The notes under the pieces were generated by a model. That model saw only the letters and a program-made list of their open reading frames with translations, had not been told where the DNA came from and did no database searches. This document shows, in pieces, positions 6,832 to 14,993 of a stretch of 32,760 bases of DNA. A program made the position numbers and the translations under genes. Position 1 is the first letter of the stretch. Each line of letters opens with the position of its first letter. This stretch comes from Candidatus Omnitrophota bacterium (lineage in GTDB: Bacteria; Omnitrophota; Gorgyraeia; Gygaellales; Profunditerraquicolaceae): the NCBI GenBank assembly GCA_026387405.1, contig JAPLLV010000011.1, positions 1 to 32,760 of the forward strand. The letters run 5' to 3'.

Positions 6832-7857
6832 ATGCCTGAATTAAGAAAAGATCCGGTTTTAGGAAGATGGGTGATCATTGCCACTGAGCGGGCCAGACGG
6901 CCTGACCAGTTCTCCGGAGCTGCGCAGGAAGGTCCGGCGGAAAACCCTTGTCCGTTTTGTGAAGGGCGCGAGTCCCAGACTCCGCCTGAGATTTACGCCG
7001 CGCGCTCGATAAATACGGTCCCTAACAGCCCGGGTTGGGAGTTGCGGGTCGTGCCGAGCGTCGCCCCATTCTTAAAGATCGAAGGCGAGATCGACCGCCG
7101 CGGAAAAGGCCTCTATGATATGATGAACGGCATCGGAGCCCATGAAGTAGTCATTGAGACAAAGCAGCATATCGCCAACATGGCGGATTTAAGCGATGAA
7201 CAGATCGAGAAGGTCATTACCGCGTATATCTCCCGGATTACCGACCTGGAGAAGGATATCCGCTTCAAATATGTTTTGGTCTTTAAAAACTACGGCTGGA
7301 CCGCGGGCGCCGGAAGGGTCAAGCACGCGCGTTCACAGCTTATCGCTACCCCCGTCAACCTTAAGCGCGTGAAAGAGGAACTGGTGGGCGCTCGCAAATA
7401 TTATGAATACCATGAACGTTGCGTTTTCTGCGACTTGATCAAGCAGGAGATGGAGTCCAAGGACCGTCTGATCCTAGAGATAGACGGTTTTATCGCCATA
7501 TCGCCCTTTGCCGCACGGTTTCCTTTCGAGATCTGGATATTTCCCAAGAAGCATTCCTGTGATTTTACCAGCCTGGATTTATCCATGCGTATTAATTTGG
7601 CCAAGATCATAAAACAGGTCCTGTCAAAGCTAAAAAAAGGCCTGAATGACCCGCCTTACAATTATATAATCCATACGGCGCCTTTCAGGCGCCCGGAAGT
7701 GGGTTATTGGAAATCTATTGATAACGATTACCACTGGCATATTGAGATAACGCCGCGCCTGACCCGGGTGGCAGGGTTCGAATGGGGGACCGGTTTTTAT
7801 ATCAACCCATTGCCTCCGGAAAATGCCGCACAGTTTTTAAGAGAGGTCCAGGTTTAA
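6832..7857 (+). CDS. GalT-like protein lacking the catalytic histidine
   Basis: A 341-residue homologue of galactose-1-phosphate uridylyltransferase, the Leloir enzyme that swaps uridylyl between UDP-glucose and galactose-1-phosphate. Expected zinc ligands are present: C40 and C43 in CPFC, the His of GAHEVV, and H165. The second CVFC and the C-terminal YHWHIEITPRL with VAGFEWGTGFYINP are also intact. The active-site motif HPHxQ, however, reads HARSQ (165-169), so the histidine that forms the uridylyl-enzyme intermediate is Arg167. The preceding segment is also divergent (GAGRVK instead of GASLE). The frame is otherwise clean, so it is not an obvious pseudogene. The next gene, 1 base away, is an intact paralogue, suggesting a duplicate that now acts as a partner subunit or has a changed reaction. 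Confidence 0.9.
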   Translation: MPELRKDPVLGRWVIIATERARRPDQFSGAAQEGPAENPCPFCEGRESQTPPEIYAARSINTVPNSPGWELRVVPSVAPFLKIEGEIDRRGKGLYDMMNGIGAHEVVIETKQHIANMADLSDEQIEKVITAYISRITDLEKDIRFKYVLVFKNYGWTAGAGRVKHARSQLIATPVNLKRVKEELVGARKYYEYHERCVFCDLIKQEMESKDRLILEIDGFIAISPFAARFPFEIWIFPKKHSCDFTSLDLSMRINLAKIIKQVLSKLKKGLNDPPYNYIIHTAPFRRPEVGYWKSIDNDYHWHIEITPRLTRVAGFEWGTGFYINPLPPENAAQFLREVQV

Positions 7858-7858
7858 T

Positions 7859-8872
7859 ATGTCTGAGATACGAAGAGACCCGATCATCGGCAGGTGGGTG
7901 ATTATGGATACCGATCATCCTTTTAAGCCTGAGGAATATGAATACGAGCCGCATTCTTATAAGGGCGGGGTATGCCCGTTTTGTTACGGCAATGAGGGTA
8001 TGACTCCTCCGGAGATAGAGGTTATCCGCGAGAGCTCCACCGCTCCAAATACCCCCGGCTGGCAGGTACGCGTAGTAGCCAATAAATTCCCGGCCTTACA
8101 AATTGAGGGTGACCTGGATAGGAAGGGGTTGGGTATTTATGACATGTCTAACGGTATCGGGGCGCATGAAGTCCTGGTTGAGACTCCGTATCACGAGAAA
8201 GATATCTCGGATTTATTGAATTCCGAAGTAGAAAACTTTCTTTCCATGTATTGCCGGCGGGCGTTGGACCTGGTTAAAGATAAGCGTTTTAAATATATTA
8301 TGGTGTTTAAGAATTTTGGGGCCGCTGCAGGAGCTTCATTAGAGCATCCCCATACGCAGATGATTGCGCTTCCCATGATCCCCAAGAGCGTATCGGAAGA
8401 GATCAGGGGCGCGCACGATTATTTCCAGTTTCGCGAGCGCTGTATTTTCTGCGATATCATCCGGCAGGAAAAAGAAGAAAAGGAGAGGATTATCCTGGAG
8501 AACGATTCGTTTTTGGCTTTCTGCCCTTATGCCTCGCGTTTCCCTTTTGAGATATGGATAATCCCCAAGAAGCATAATGAGTTTTTCTGCCATATGTCGC
8601 CAAAGGAGATACCAAACTTAGCGGCAATACTCAGAGAAACTATCGCTAAGCTGAAGGTGATATTCCCTAACTTGTCCTATAATTTTATTATACATTCCGG
8701 CCCGGTGAATACCGACGTGGAAGTTGAGGGTTACCACTGGCACATCGAATTTATGCCCAAATTGACCCGCGTGGCAGGATTTGAGTGGGGTTCAGGGTTT
8801 TACCTGGTCTCCACCCCTCCCGAACTAGCCGCAAAATACCTTAAGGAAGCCAAGTCAACTATCAGCAAATAA
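7859..8872 (+). CDS. galT: Galactose-1-phosphate uridylyltransferase
   Basis: A 337-residue GalT with a complete active site: zinc ligands C39 and C42 in CPFC, the GAHEVLVET His, and the catalytic motif HPHTQ with H163 as zinc ligand and H165 as the uridylylated residue, preceded by the usual GASLE. The C-terminus YHWHIEFMPKLTRVAGFEWGSGFY is typical. It would make UDP-galactose and glucose-1-phosphate and so feed both glycolysis and glycan synthesis; rfbA downstream uses glucose-1-phosphate. The start codon overlaps the end of the first GalT-like gene region (stop TAA, then ATG after one base), so the two are certainly co-transcribed. The order of motifs and the strong similarity over the full length indicate tandem duplication. 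Confidence 0.95.
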   Translation: MSEIRRDPIIGRWVIMDTDHPFKPEEYEYEPHSYKGGVCPFCYGNEGMTPPEIEVIRESSTAPNTPGWQVRVVANKFPALQIEGDLDRKGLGIYDMSNGIGAHEVLVETPYHEKDISDLLNSEVENFLSMYCRRALDLVKDKRFKYIMVFKNFGAAAGASLEHPHTQMIALPMIPKSVSEEIRGAHDYFQFRERCIFCDIIRQEKEEKERIILENDSFLAFCPYASRFPFEIWIIPKKHNEFFCHMSPKEIPNLAAILRETIAKLKVIFPNLSYNFIIHSGPVNTDVEVEGYHWHIEFMPKLTRVAGFEWGSGFYLVSTPPELAAKYLKEAKSTISK

Positions 8873-8874
8873 AA

Positions 8875-9984
<1,110 letters not shown>

Positions 9985-10024
9985 GATAATACCGGCTGAT
10001 TTTTGGCTTGTAGGATAGTTAAAA

Positions 10025-10057
10025 GGGGACTGTCCCCGATTTTTGGGGACTGTCCCC
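10025..10057 (+). repeat. Two ggggactgtcccc palindromes after gap
   Basis: Two perfect copies of the 13-mer (10025-10037 and 10045-10057) are separated by only gattttt. The first has the usual aaaa before it and the second the usual cggaatta after it. The GC stem followed by five T residues could also weaken or end transcription from gap. The rest of the 220-base gap is a pyrimidine-rich stretch (10060-10130) and the promoter before rfbA. Confidence 0.85.
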
Positions 10058-10130
10058 GGAATTACCCCTCCTTTCTTTCCTAACTCCTTTATTTCCAGTC
10101 TATTTTATCCTTCTTTTAATAAAAATAAGG

Positions 10131-10159
10131 TTGATTTTTCCTTCTTAATCTGATATACT
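10131..10159 (+). promoter_or_regulatory. Sigma70-type promoter for the rfb genes
   Basis: TTGATT at 10131-10136 and TATACT at 10154-10159 are separated by 17 bases, the optimal spacing, in an AT-rich stretch 46 bases before rfbA. Each box matches consensus at four or five positions. It would start an rfbA-rfbD-rfbB transcript near 10166. Confidence 0.65.
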
Positions 10160-10204
10160 GAAAATCTGGGTTTTTTTCGATTTTACCCGGGAAAGGCCAA
10201 TTTC

Positions 10205-11068
10205 ATGAAGGGAATTATTCTTGCCGGAGGGAAGGCAACCCGCCTTTATCCCATTACCAAGGGTGTTTGTAAGCAGCTTATCCCGGTATATGATAAGCCG
10301 ATGATCTACTATCCCCTTTCCGTGCTTATGCTTGCCGGTATCCGGGAGATACTGATAATTTCTACCCCTAAAGACACGCCGCGCTTTAAAGACCTGCTGG
10401 GAGACGGCAGAGACATCGGTGTGTCCTTTACTTATGCCGTTCAGTCCCAGCCTAAAGGTATTGCCGAAAGTTTTCTTATCGCAAAGGATTTTATGGCAAA
10501 AAGCAGCGTTTGCCTGATCCTCGGAGATAATATATTTTACGGCCACGAGTTAAGCGGCCTCCTGCAGGAAGCAGGCCGGATAAAAGAGGGCGGGATCATC
10601 TTTGCCTGTTACGTTAAAGACCCTGCGCGGTATGGTGTGGTAGAATTTGATAGGAATAATTCGGTAATTTCCATTGAAGAGAAGCCAAAGCGGCCAAGGA
10701 GTAATTGGGCTGTAACCGGGCTATATTTTTACGCTAACGACGTTATAAAAATAGCAAAAAACCTGAAACCTTCAGCCAGGGGTGAGTTGGAGATCACGGA
10801 CGTCAATAACGCGTATTTAAAAAAGAACAGATTAAGGGTTAAATTTTTGAGCCGGGGCCATGCCTGGCTTGATACCGGAACTTATGATTCTCTGATTGAT
10901 GCCTCGATGTTCATAAAGACTATCGAGGACCGCCAGGGCCTGAAAATCGGATGTATTGAGGAGATCGCTTATCGGATGGGGTATATCAGCAAAAAACAAT
11001 TATTAGCGCTTGCTGCGGCTATCAATACCAGTTACGGGGATTATCTGAAAAGGATTTGTTGTGAATAA
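10205..11068 (+). CDS. rfbA: Glucose-1-phosphate thymidylyltransferase
   Basis: RfbA (RmlA) joins dTTP and glucose-1-phosphate to make dTDP-glucose, the first step of dTDP-deoxysugar synthesis. The 287-residue protein has the nucleotidyltransferase N-terminus MKGIILAGG, the lysine motif KQLIPVYDKPMIYYPLSVLMLAGI, the metal-binding LGDN in LILGDNIFYG, and the sugar-binding EEKPKRPRSNWAVTGLYFY and WLDTGTYDSL. One oddity is the nucleotide loop, GGKATRL instead of the usual GGxGTRL, with Ala11 where Gly is normal. It is followed by an RfbD-like gene and rfbB; rfbC is not in the window. The ATG at 10205 has only a weak AAAGG upstream. Confidence 0.95.
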   Translation: MKGIILAGGKATRLYPITKGVCKQLIPVYDKPMIYYPLSVLMLAGIREILIISTPKDTPRFKDLLGDGRDIGVSFTYAVQSQPKGIAESFLIAKDFMAKSSVCLILGDNIFYGHELSGLLQEAGRIKEGGIIFACYVKDPARYGVVEFDRNNSVISIEEKPKRPRSNWAVTGLYFYANDVIKIAKNLKPSARGELEITDVNNAYLKKNRLRVKFLSRGHAWLDTGTYDSLIDASMFIKTIEDRQGLKIGCIEEIAYRMGYISKKQLLALAAAINTSYGDYLKRICCE

Positions 11069-11078
11069 AAGGCTAAAA

Positions 11079-11091
11079 GGGGACTGTCCCC
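11079..11091 (+). repeat. ggggactgtcccc palindrome between rfbA and rfbD-like gene
   Basis: A single perfect 13-mer in the 36-base gap, with the usual aaaa before it and cgga-ctta after it. Same orientation as all other copies. Confidence 0.85.
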
Positions 11092-11104
11092 GGACTTAGA
11101 TAAT

Positions 11105-11923
11105 ATGTCTTCCAAAATACTTATCTTAGGTAAAGGTTTTATTGGTTCTCGGCTGCATAAAGAGATAGATTCCGATCTCTTTGAATCACCTATAAGCACT
11201 CTGACGGACGCCGAACGGATAATCTCCAGGTTCAATCCGAAGATCATCATTAATTGCATCGGTTATACCGGCAGGAATGTGGATGAATGCGAACTGGAGA
11301 AGGACAAAGCGCTGCTTGCCAACACCTTTGTTCCGATCATCCTGGGAGAGGCCTGTCTGAGGCATAATATAAAATTAGTGCATATAAGCAGCGGCTGCAT
11401 ATATAACTATGATTATTCTAAAGACAAGCCCGTAAAAGAAGATAGAGAACCGGATTTTCTCGGGCTCTATTACAGCCGCACCAAGATTTATGCCGAAAAA
11501 GCGCTTGAGGTTATCCTGCGCAAATTCCCGGTTTTGATCGCGCGCATCCGTATCCCTTTGGATAACCGGGCTCATCCTAAGAATCTCCTTGCTAAGCTGA
11601 TTAATTATAAAAAAGTAATCGACATTCCAAATTCAGTCACTTATATTCCGGATTTCATAAAGGCGCTTAAGCATCTGTTAAAGATTGATGCCAACGGTAT
11701 CTATAATGTGGTAAATAAGGGCGTATTAAAATACCCCGAGCTTATGGAAGTTTACAAAAGATATGTCCCTGATTTTGAATATGAGAAAATTAATTTTAGG
11801 AAGCTGAATTTAGTGCGTACGAACCTGATCTTGTCGACTAAGAAACTGGAGAGAACAGGTTTCAAAGTGCGCGACATCCACGCGGTGTTGGATGAATGCG
11901 TGCGCGGATATTTGGAAAGGTAG
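11105..11923 (+). CDS. dTDP-4-dehydrorhamnose reductase-like SDR protein
   Basis: A 272-residue extended short-chain dehydrogenase of the RmlD (sugar-nucleotide-binding) family. The NAD(P) loop is ILGKGFIGSRL, the central strand is IIINCIGYTGRNVDECE (family form NCAAYTxVDxAE), the active-site Ser region is HISSGCIYNY, and the catalytic pair is Tyr and Lys in YYSRTKIYAEK. The C-terminal sugar-binding part is shorter and more divergent than in true RmlD. It lies between rfbA and rfbB, so reduction of a dTDP-4-keto sugar is the likely role. Because rfbC is missing here and the sequence is divergent, the product may be a sugar other than rhamnose. Confidence 0.82.
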   Translation: MSSKILILGKGFIGSRLHKEIDSDLFESPISTLTDAERIISRFNPKIIINCIGYTGRNVDECELEKDKALLANTFVPIILGEACLRHNIKLVHISSGCIYNYDYSKDKPVKEDREPDFLGLYYSRTKIYAEKALEVILRKFPVLIARIRIPLDNRAHPKNLLAKLINYKKVIDIPNSVTYIPDFIKALKHLLKIDANGIYNVVNKGVLKYPELMEVYKRYVPDFEYEKINFRKLNLVRTNLILSTKKLERTGFKVRDIHAVLDECVRGYLER

Positions 11924-11925
11924 CT

Positions 11926-12918
11926 ATGCGCATAGTAGTTACCGGCGGCGCCGGTTTTATCGGGAGCGAATTTGTCAGGCAGCTCGCCAAAAGGGGACTG
12001 TCCCCGCACAGCTATAACGTAAGCGGTCTTGAAGGGGACTGTCCCCGCCTTATTGTTATTGACAAGCTCACCTACGCCGGCGACCTGAAGAGGCTGGATG
12101 AAGTAAAGGGTAAATTCAAATTCTACAAAGTCGATATCTGCGATAAAAACAAGATTTGCGCCGTCTTCCAAAAGGAAAAACCCGATATCGTAGTGAATTT
12201 TTCCGCAGAGACCCATGTGGACAGGAGTATCGTTGATTCCTCAAGTTTTATTAATACCAATATTAACGGCACTAAGGTATTATTGGATGCCTGCCTAAAA
12301 TATCAAATTAACAAGTTTATTCATATCTCAAGTGACGAGGTTTACGGAGAGATAGAAAAAGGGGTTTTTAATGAGGATTCGCCTTTGCAGCCTAATTCTC
12401 CCTATTCTGCGTCTAAGGCTGCTGCGGATTTATTGATAAGATCCTACATCAGGACTTACGGATTGCCTGCAATAATTGTGCGGCCATCTAACAATTACGG
12501 CCCCTGGCAATACCCCGAGAAATTTATACCTGTCGCTATCCATAGTGTATTAAAAGGCGGCAAGATTCCGGTTTATGGCAGAGGTTTAAATGTGCGCGAA
12601 TGGCTTTATGTTTCAAGCTGCGTAGAGGGGATAATTTTAATCTTGAAGAAAGGCAAGCCCGGCGGGATCTATAACCTTGGCAGCGGGTTTAGAAAAAGAA
12701 ATATTGACCTGGCAATGGCTATACTGAATAAGATGGATAAGCCGCATAGATTGATTAAATTCGTTAGAGACCGCCCCGGACATGACCTGCGTTATTCCCT
12801 TGATTCCTCTAAGGCTCAGAGATTGGGTTGGAAGCCAGGAATTGGCCTCAACGAGGGGCTGCAAAAGACCATTGATTGGTACAAAGAAAGCCTCTCCTGG
12901 CTAAATAGCAAAATATAA
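11926..12918 (+). CDS. rfbB: dTDP-glucose 4,6-dehydratase with an in-frame repeat insertion
   Basis: RfbB (RmlB) turns dTDP-glucose into dTDP-4-keto-6-deoxyglucose using bound NAD. The 330-residue protein starts at the ATG at 11926, 2 bases after the previous stop with GGAAAGG upstream; a longer in-frame start at 11896 is unlikely. The NAD loop is GGAGFIGS, the catalytic triad region is SSDEVYG (S136, D137, E138), Tyr160 and Lys164 lie in YSASKAAAD, and the family motif VVNFSAETHVDRSI is complete. Residues 23-41 ([19 protein letters not shown]) have no counterpart in the family: they are the translation of a 54-bp palindromic repeat between the first helix and the second strand LIVIDKLTYAG. 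All core motifs remain, so the enzyme is probably active. Confidence 0.95.
   Translation: MRIVVTGGAGFIGSEFVRQLAKRGLSPHSYNVSGLEGDCPRLIVIDKLTYAGDLKRLDEVKGKFKFYKVDICDKNKICAVFQKEKPDIVVNFSAETHVDRSIVDSSSFINTNINGTKVLLDACLKYQINKFIHISSDEVYGEIEKGVFNEDSPLQPNSPYSASKAAADLLIRSYIRTYGLPAIIVRPSNNYGPWQYPEKFIPVAIHSVLKGGKIPVYGRGLNVREWLYVSSCVEGIILILKKGKPGGIYNLGSGFRKRNIDLAMAILNKMDKPHRLIKFVRDRPGHDLRYSLDSSKAQRLGWKPGIGLNEGLQKTIDWYKESLSWLNSKI
11993..12046 (+). repeat. Composite palindrome element inside rfbB
   Basis: Two perfect ggggactgtcccc arms (11993-12005 and 12034-12046) flank a 28-base core. The whole is 54 bp, exactly 18 codons. The cores of the two sister copies are 29 bases; this one lacks one base after gctat. 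That single-base loss keeps rfbB in frame: with a 29-base core the same reading would meet TGA at the end of the core. Confidence 0.9.
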
Positions 12919-12923
12919 TAAAA

Positions 12924-12936
12924 GGGGACTGTCCCC
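12924..12936 (+). repeat. ggggactgtcccc palindrome after rfbB
   Basis: A single perfect 13-mer 5 bases after the rfbB stop, flanked by aaaa and cggaatta. It fills most of the 35-base gap before the oxidase gene. Confidence 0.85.
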
Positions 12937-12953
12937 GGAATTAGGCGATATAA

Positions 12954-14102
12954 ATGACAAGAGATCCAACTATTACAATTATCGGAGCCGGGGTTATTGG
13001 TTTAGCCGTTGCCTGGGAATTATCAAAAAAATTCGAAGATGTCTTCGTCCTTGAAAAAAAGAAGACCTTTGGCCAGGAGACCTCCAGCCGCAACAGCGAA
13101 GTCATACACGGAGGCATGTATTATCCATCAGGTTCGCTTAAAGCAAAACTTTGCGTGGAGGGAAGGCATCTTTTATACGAGCTCTGCAAGAAACAAATGA
13201 TTCCTCATAATAGGATGGGAAAGCTTATCGTTGCTACGGAAAAAGAAGAGATCAATGTCCTGGAAAACCTTTTTAAGCTGGGTGAGGCAAACGGCGTAGA
13301 AGGCCTTAGAATGCTGGACCGGAAGGAACTTAAGGTTCTTGAGCCAAATGTAGAAGGATTAGCAGCCCTTTATTCTCCGGAAACAGGAATTTTAGATACC
13401 CATTGCCTTATGCAATATTTTTATGATCATGCCAAGTCAAACGGCGCAATCGTAGCCTTTAATTCAGAGGTTACGGGGATAGAGAAAACGTTTGACGCTT
13501 ACAGCATATCAGTTAGAAATGGGAGAGATTTAACTGCGCTTGGAACTGATATGGTGATAAATTGTGCAGGTCTGGATTCGGACACGGTAGCCGAGATGGC
13601 GGGTATGGGCGTAGATAAATTGAATTACAGGCTTCGTTATTGTAAGGGACAATACTTCCGGGTCAATTCATCCAAATCCCGTTTGATAAATAGGTTGGTT
13701 TACCCTGTACCTAAACCCAAAAGCGGAGGTTTAGGAATCCATGCTACCCTGGATTTAGCCGGTAGTATGCGTCTGGGGCCCGATGACGAGTATTTAGATA
13801 ATAGGAATAAGGATTATTCTGTCAAGGATGCCAAAAAGGGCGATTTTTACGCCTCAGCGCGTAAATTTATGCCTTTTCTTGAAGAAGAGGACCTTATCCC
13901 TGATACGGCTGGAATTAGGCCAAAATTGCAGGGAAACGGGGTGGATTTCCGCGATTTTGTGATTGAAGATGAAACGGGGCATGGATTTGCGGGTTTCATC
14001 AATTTGATCGGGATCGAATCCCCGGGTTTTACCTGTTCATTAGCAATAGGGCAAATGGTAAGGAAGCTTATCAAAAATGGGACTGTCCCCGCACAGCTAT
14101 GA
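12954..14102 (+). CDS. FAD-dependent oxidase, L-2-hydroxyglutarate oxidase (LhgO)-like
   Basis: A 382-residue flavoprotein of the DAO/glycine-oxidase superfamily, closest in appearance to LhgO (YgaF), which oxidises L-2-hydroxyglutarate to 2-oxoglutarate at the membrane. The N-terminal FAD loop is IIGAGVIGLAVAWEL followed by VFVLEKKKTFGQETSSRNSEVIHGGMYYPSGSLKAKLC, a hallmark of the LhgO group. C-terminal motifs are GIHATLDLAGSMRLGPDDEY and IGIESPGFTCSLAIGQMV. The last residues (NGTVPAQL) and the stop codon come from a palindromic repeat element, so the original C-terminus has been replaced. Its place among sugar genes is unexplained; other hydroxyacids are possible substrates. Confidence 0.85.
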   Translation: MTRDPTITIIGAGVIGLAVAWELSKKFEDVFVLEKKKTFGQETSSRNSEVIHGGMYYPSGSLKAKLCVEGRHLLYELCKKQMIPHNRMGKLIVATEKEEINVLENLFKLGEANGVEGLRMLDRKELKVLEPNVEGLAALYSPETGILDTHCLMQYFYDHAKSNGAIVAFNSEVTGIEKTFDAYSISVRNGRDLTALGTDMVINCAGLDSDTVAEMAGMGVDKLNYRLRYCKGQYFRVNSSKSRLINRLVYPVPKPKSGGLGIHATLDLAGSMRLGPDDEYLDNRNKDYSVKDAKKGDFYASARKFMPFLEEEDLIPDTAGIRPKLQGNGVDFRDFVIEDETGHGFAGFINLIGIESPGFTCSLAIGQMVRKLIKNGTVPAQL

Positions 14103-14135
14103 ACGTAAGTGGTGTTGGAGGGGACTGTCCCATTT
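14075..14135 (+). repeat. Composite palindrome element overlapping the end of the LhgO-like gene
   Basis: Two palindromic arms (left about 14079-14090, right 14120-14131) flank a 29-base core (14091-14119) that begins gcacagctat. Here the outer arms are altered from gggg to tggg in matching fashion: aaatggga at 14075-14082 pairs with tcccattt at 14128-14135, so the change is symmetrical. The TGA stop of the upstream gene (14100-14102) lies in the core. Confidence 0.85.
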
Positions 14136-14145
14136 CTAAATAATT

Positions 14146-14880
14146 ATGCATAAAAAATACGGTTGGCTTCCAGACATCCCTGACCAGCGCGACTATCTTT
14201 ATGCCGCGATTAAGCCAAGGATCAGGCTGCCAGCTAAGATTGACCTGCGCCCATATTGTTCTTTAGTGGAGCAGCAAGGTAATCTGGGCAGTTGCACTGC
14301 CTGCTCTTTAGCGGGTAATTTAGAGTTCTTAGATAACCGGGCGGATTCGGTTTATGCCGATGTCAGCCGGCTTTTTATTTATTACAATGAGAGGGTCTTG
14401 GAGGATACGGAGGATTATGATTCCGGGGCATCATTGCGCTACGGCATCAAGACCTTAAAGAATACGGGTTATTGCTGGGAAAAGAGTTGGCCGTACGAAA
14501 TAGAGCGTTTCGCTCAAAAACCGCCTAAGCGATGTTACAATGAGGCCAAAAAGCATTGTATTGCTTCATATCATCGCATTGATGATCTGCAAGAGATGCT
14601 GGTTTGTCTGGCTGAAGGCTATCCCTTTGTTTTTGGTTTTACGGTTTATGAAAGTTTCCAGTCAAAACAGGTAGCCCGCACCGGTATCGTGCAGATACCC
14701 AGGAAGTCCGAACGGGCCATCGGGGGACACGCGGTGTTGGCTGTGGGCTACAGTCAGAAGGATAAGCGCTTTTTGGTCCGTAATTCTTGGGGCAGCCGCT
14801 GGGGCCAATCTGGCTACTTCACTATGCCATTTCAGTATCTAGAGTCTCTCGCTGCTGATTTTTGGACCATACGCAAGTAA
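14146..14880 (+). CDS. Papain-family (C1) cysteine peptidase, no signal peptide
   Basis: A 244-residue stand-alone papain-like protease. The oxyanion Gln44 and catalytic Cys50 lie in QQGNLGSCTAC, the catalytic His195 is in IGGHAVLAVGY, and Asn213 is in VRNSWGSRWGQSGYF, so the triad is complete. The N-terminus (KKYGWLPDIPDQRDYLY) is the short lead-in typical of bacterial C1A proteins and includes no signal peptide or long inhibitory propeptide, which points to cytoplasmic action or leaderless export. It stands alone between the dTDP-sugar genes and the Wzz-like gene, after a repeat element and before a degraded palindromic repeat. Its substrate is unknown; processing of a partner in the envelope locus is a guess. 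Confidence 0.88.
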   Translation: MHKKYGWLPDIPDQRDYLYAAIKPRIRLPAKIDLRPYCSLVEQQGNLGSCTACSLAGNLEFLDNRADSVYADVSRLFIYYNERVLEDTEDYDSGASLRYGIKTLKNTGYCWEKSWPYEIERFAQKPPKRCYNEAKKHCIASYHRIDDLQEMLVCLAEGYPFVFGFTVYESFQSKQVARTGIVQIPRKSERAIGGHAVLAVGYSQKDKRFLVRNSWGSRWGQSGYFTMPFQYLESLAADFWTIRK

Positions 14881-14915
14881 TAAATGTATGCCAAATTAAC
14901 TGGCTATTATCATAC

Positions 14916-14980
14916 CGTCATTGCGAGCCCGCCATGTTTTGTGGCGGGCGAAGCAATCACGTTGATTCAGACAGCAATGA
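14916..14980. repeat. Degraded cgtcattgcgag-type palindromic repeat
   Basis: The left end cgtcattgcgag (14916-14927) matches the intergenic repeat at 6622, but the right end is reduced to gcaatga near 14973-14979. Inside is a perfect hairpin, gcccgcca at 14927-14934 and tggcgggc at 14942-14949 with a 7-base loop. The element fills the gap before the Wzz-like gene and could form a strong RNA hairpin there. Confidence 0.65.
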
Positions 14981-14993
14981 TAGGGGATTAATT

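Noticed and set aside
6832-7857. First GalT-like gene as a frameshifted pseudogene
   Set aside because: The frame is complete, the length is normal and all zinc and C-terminal motifs are intact; only the catalytic motif segment differs.
10025-10057. Ordinary intrinsic terminator after gap
   Set aside because: The hairpin plus T-run is weak, and the same 13-mer occurs at many junctions and inside rfbB, so it is better read as a repeat family; a side effect on transcription remains possible.
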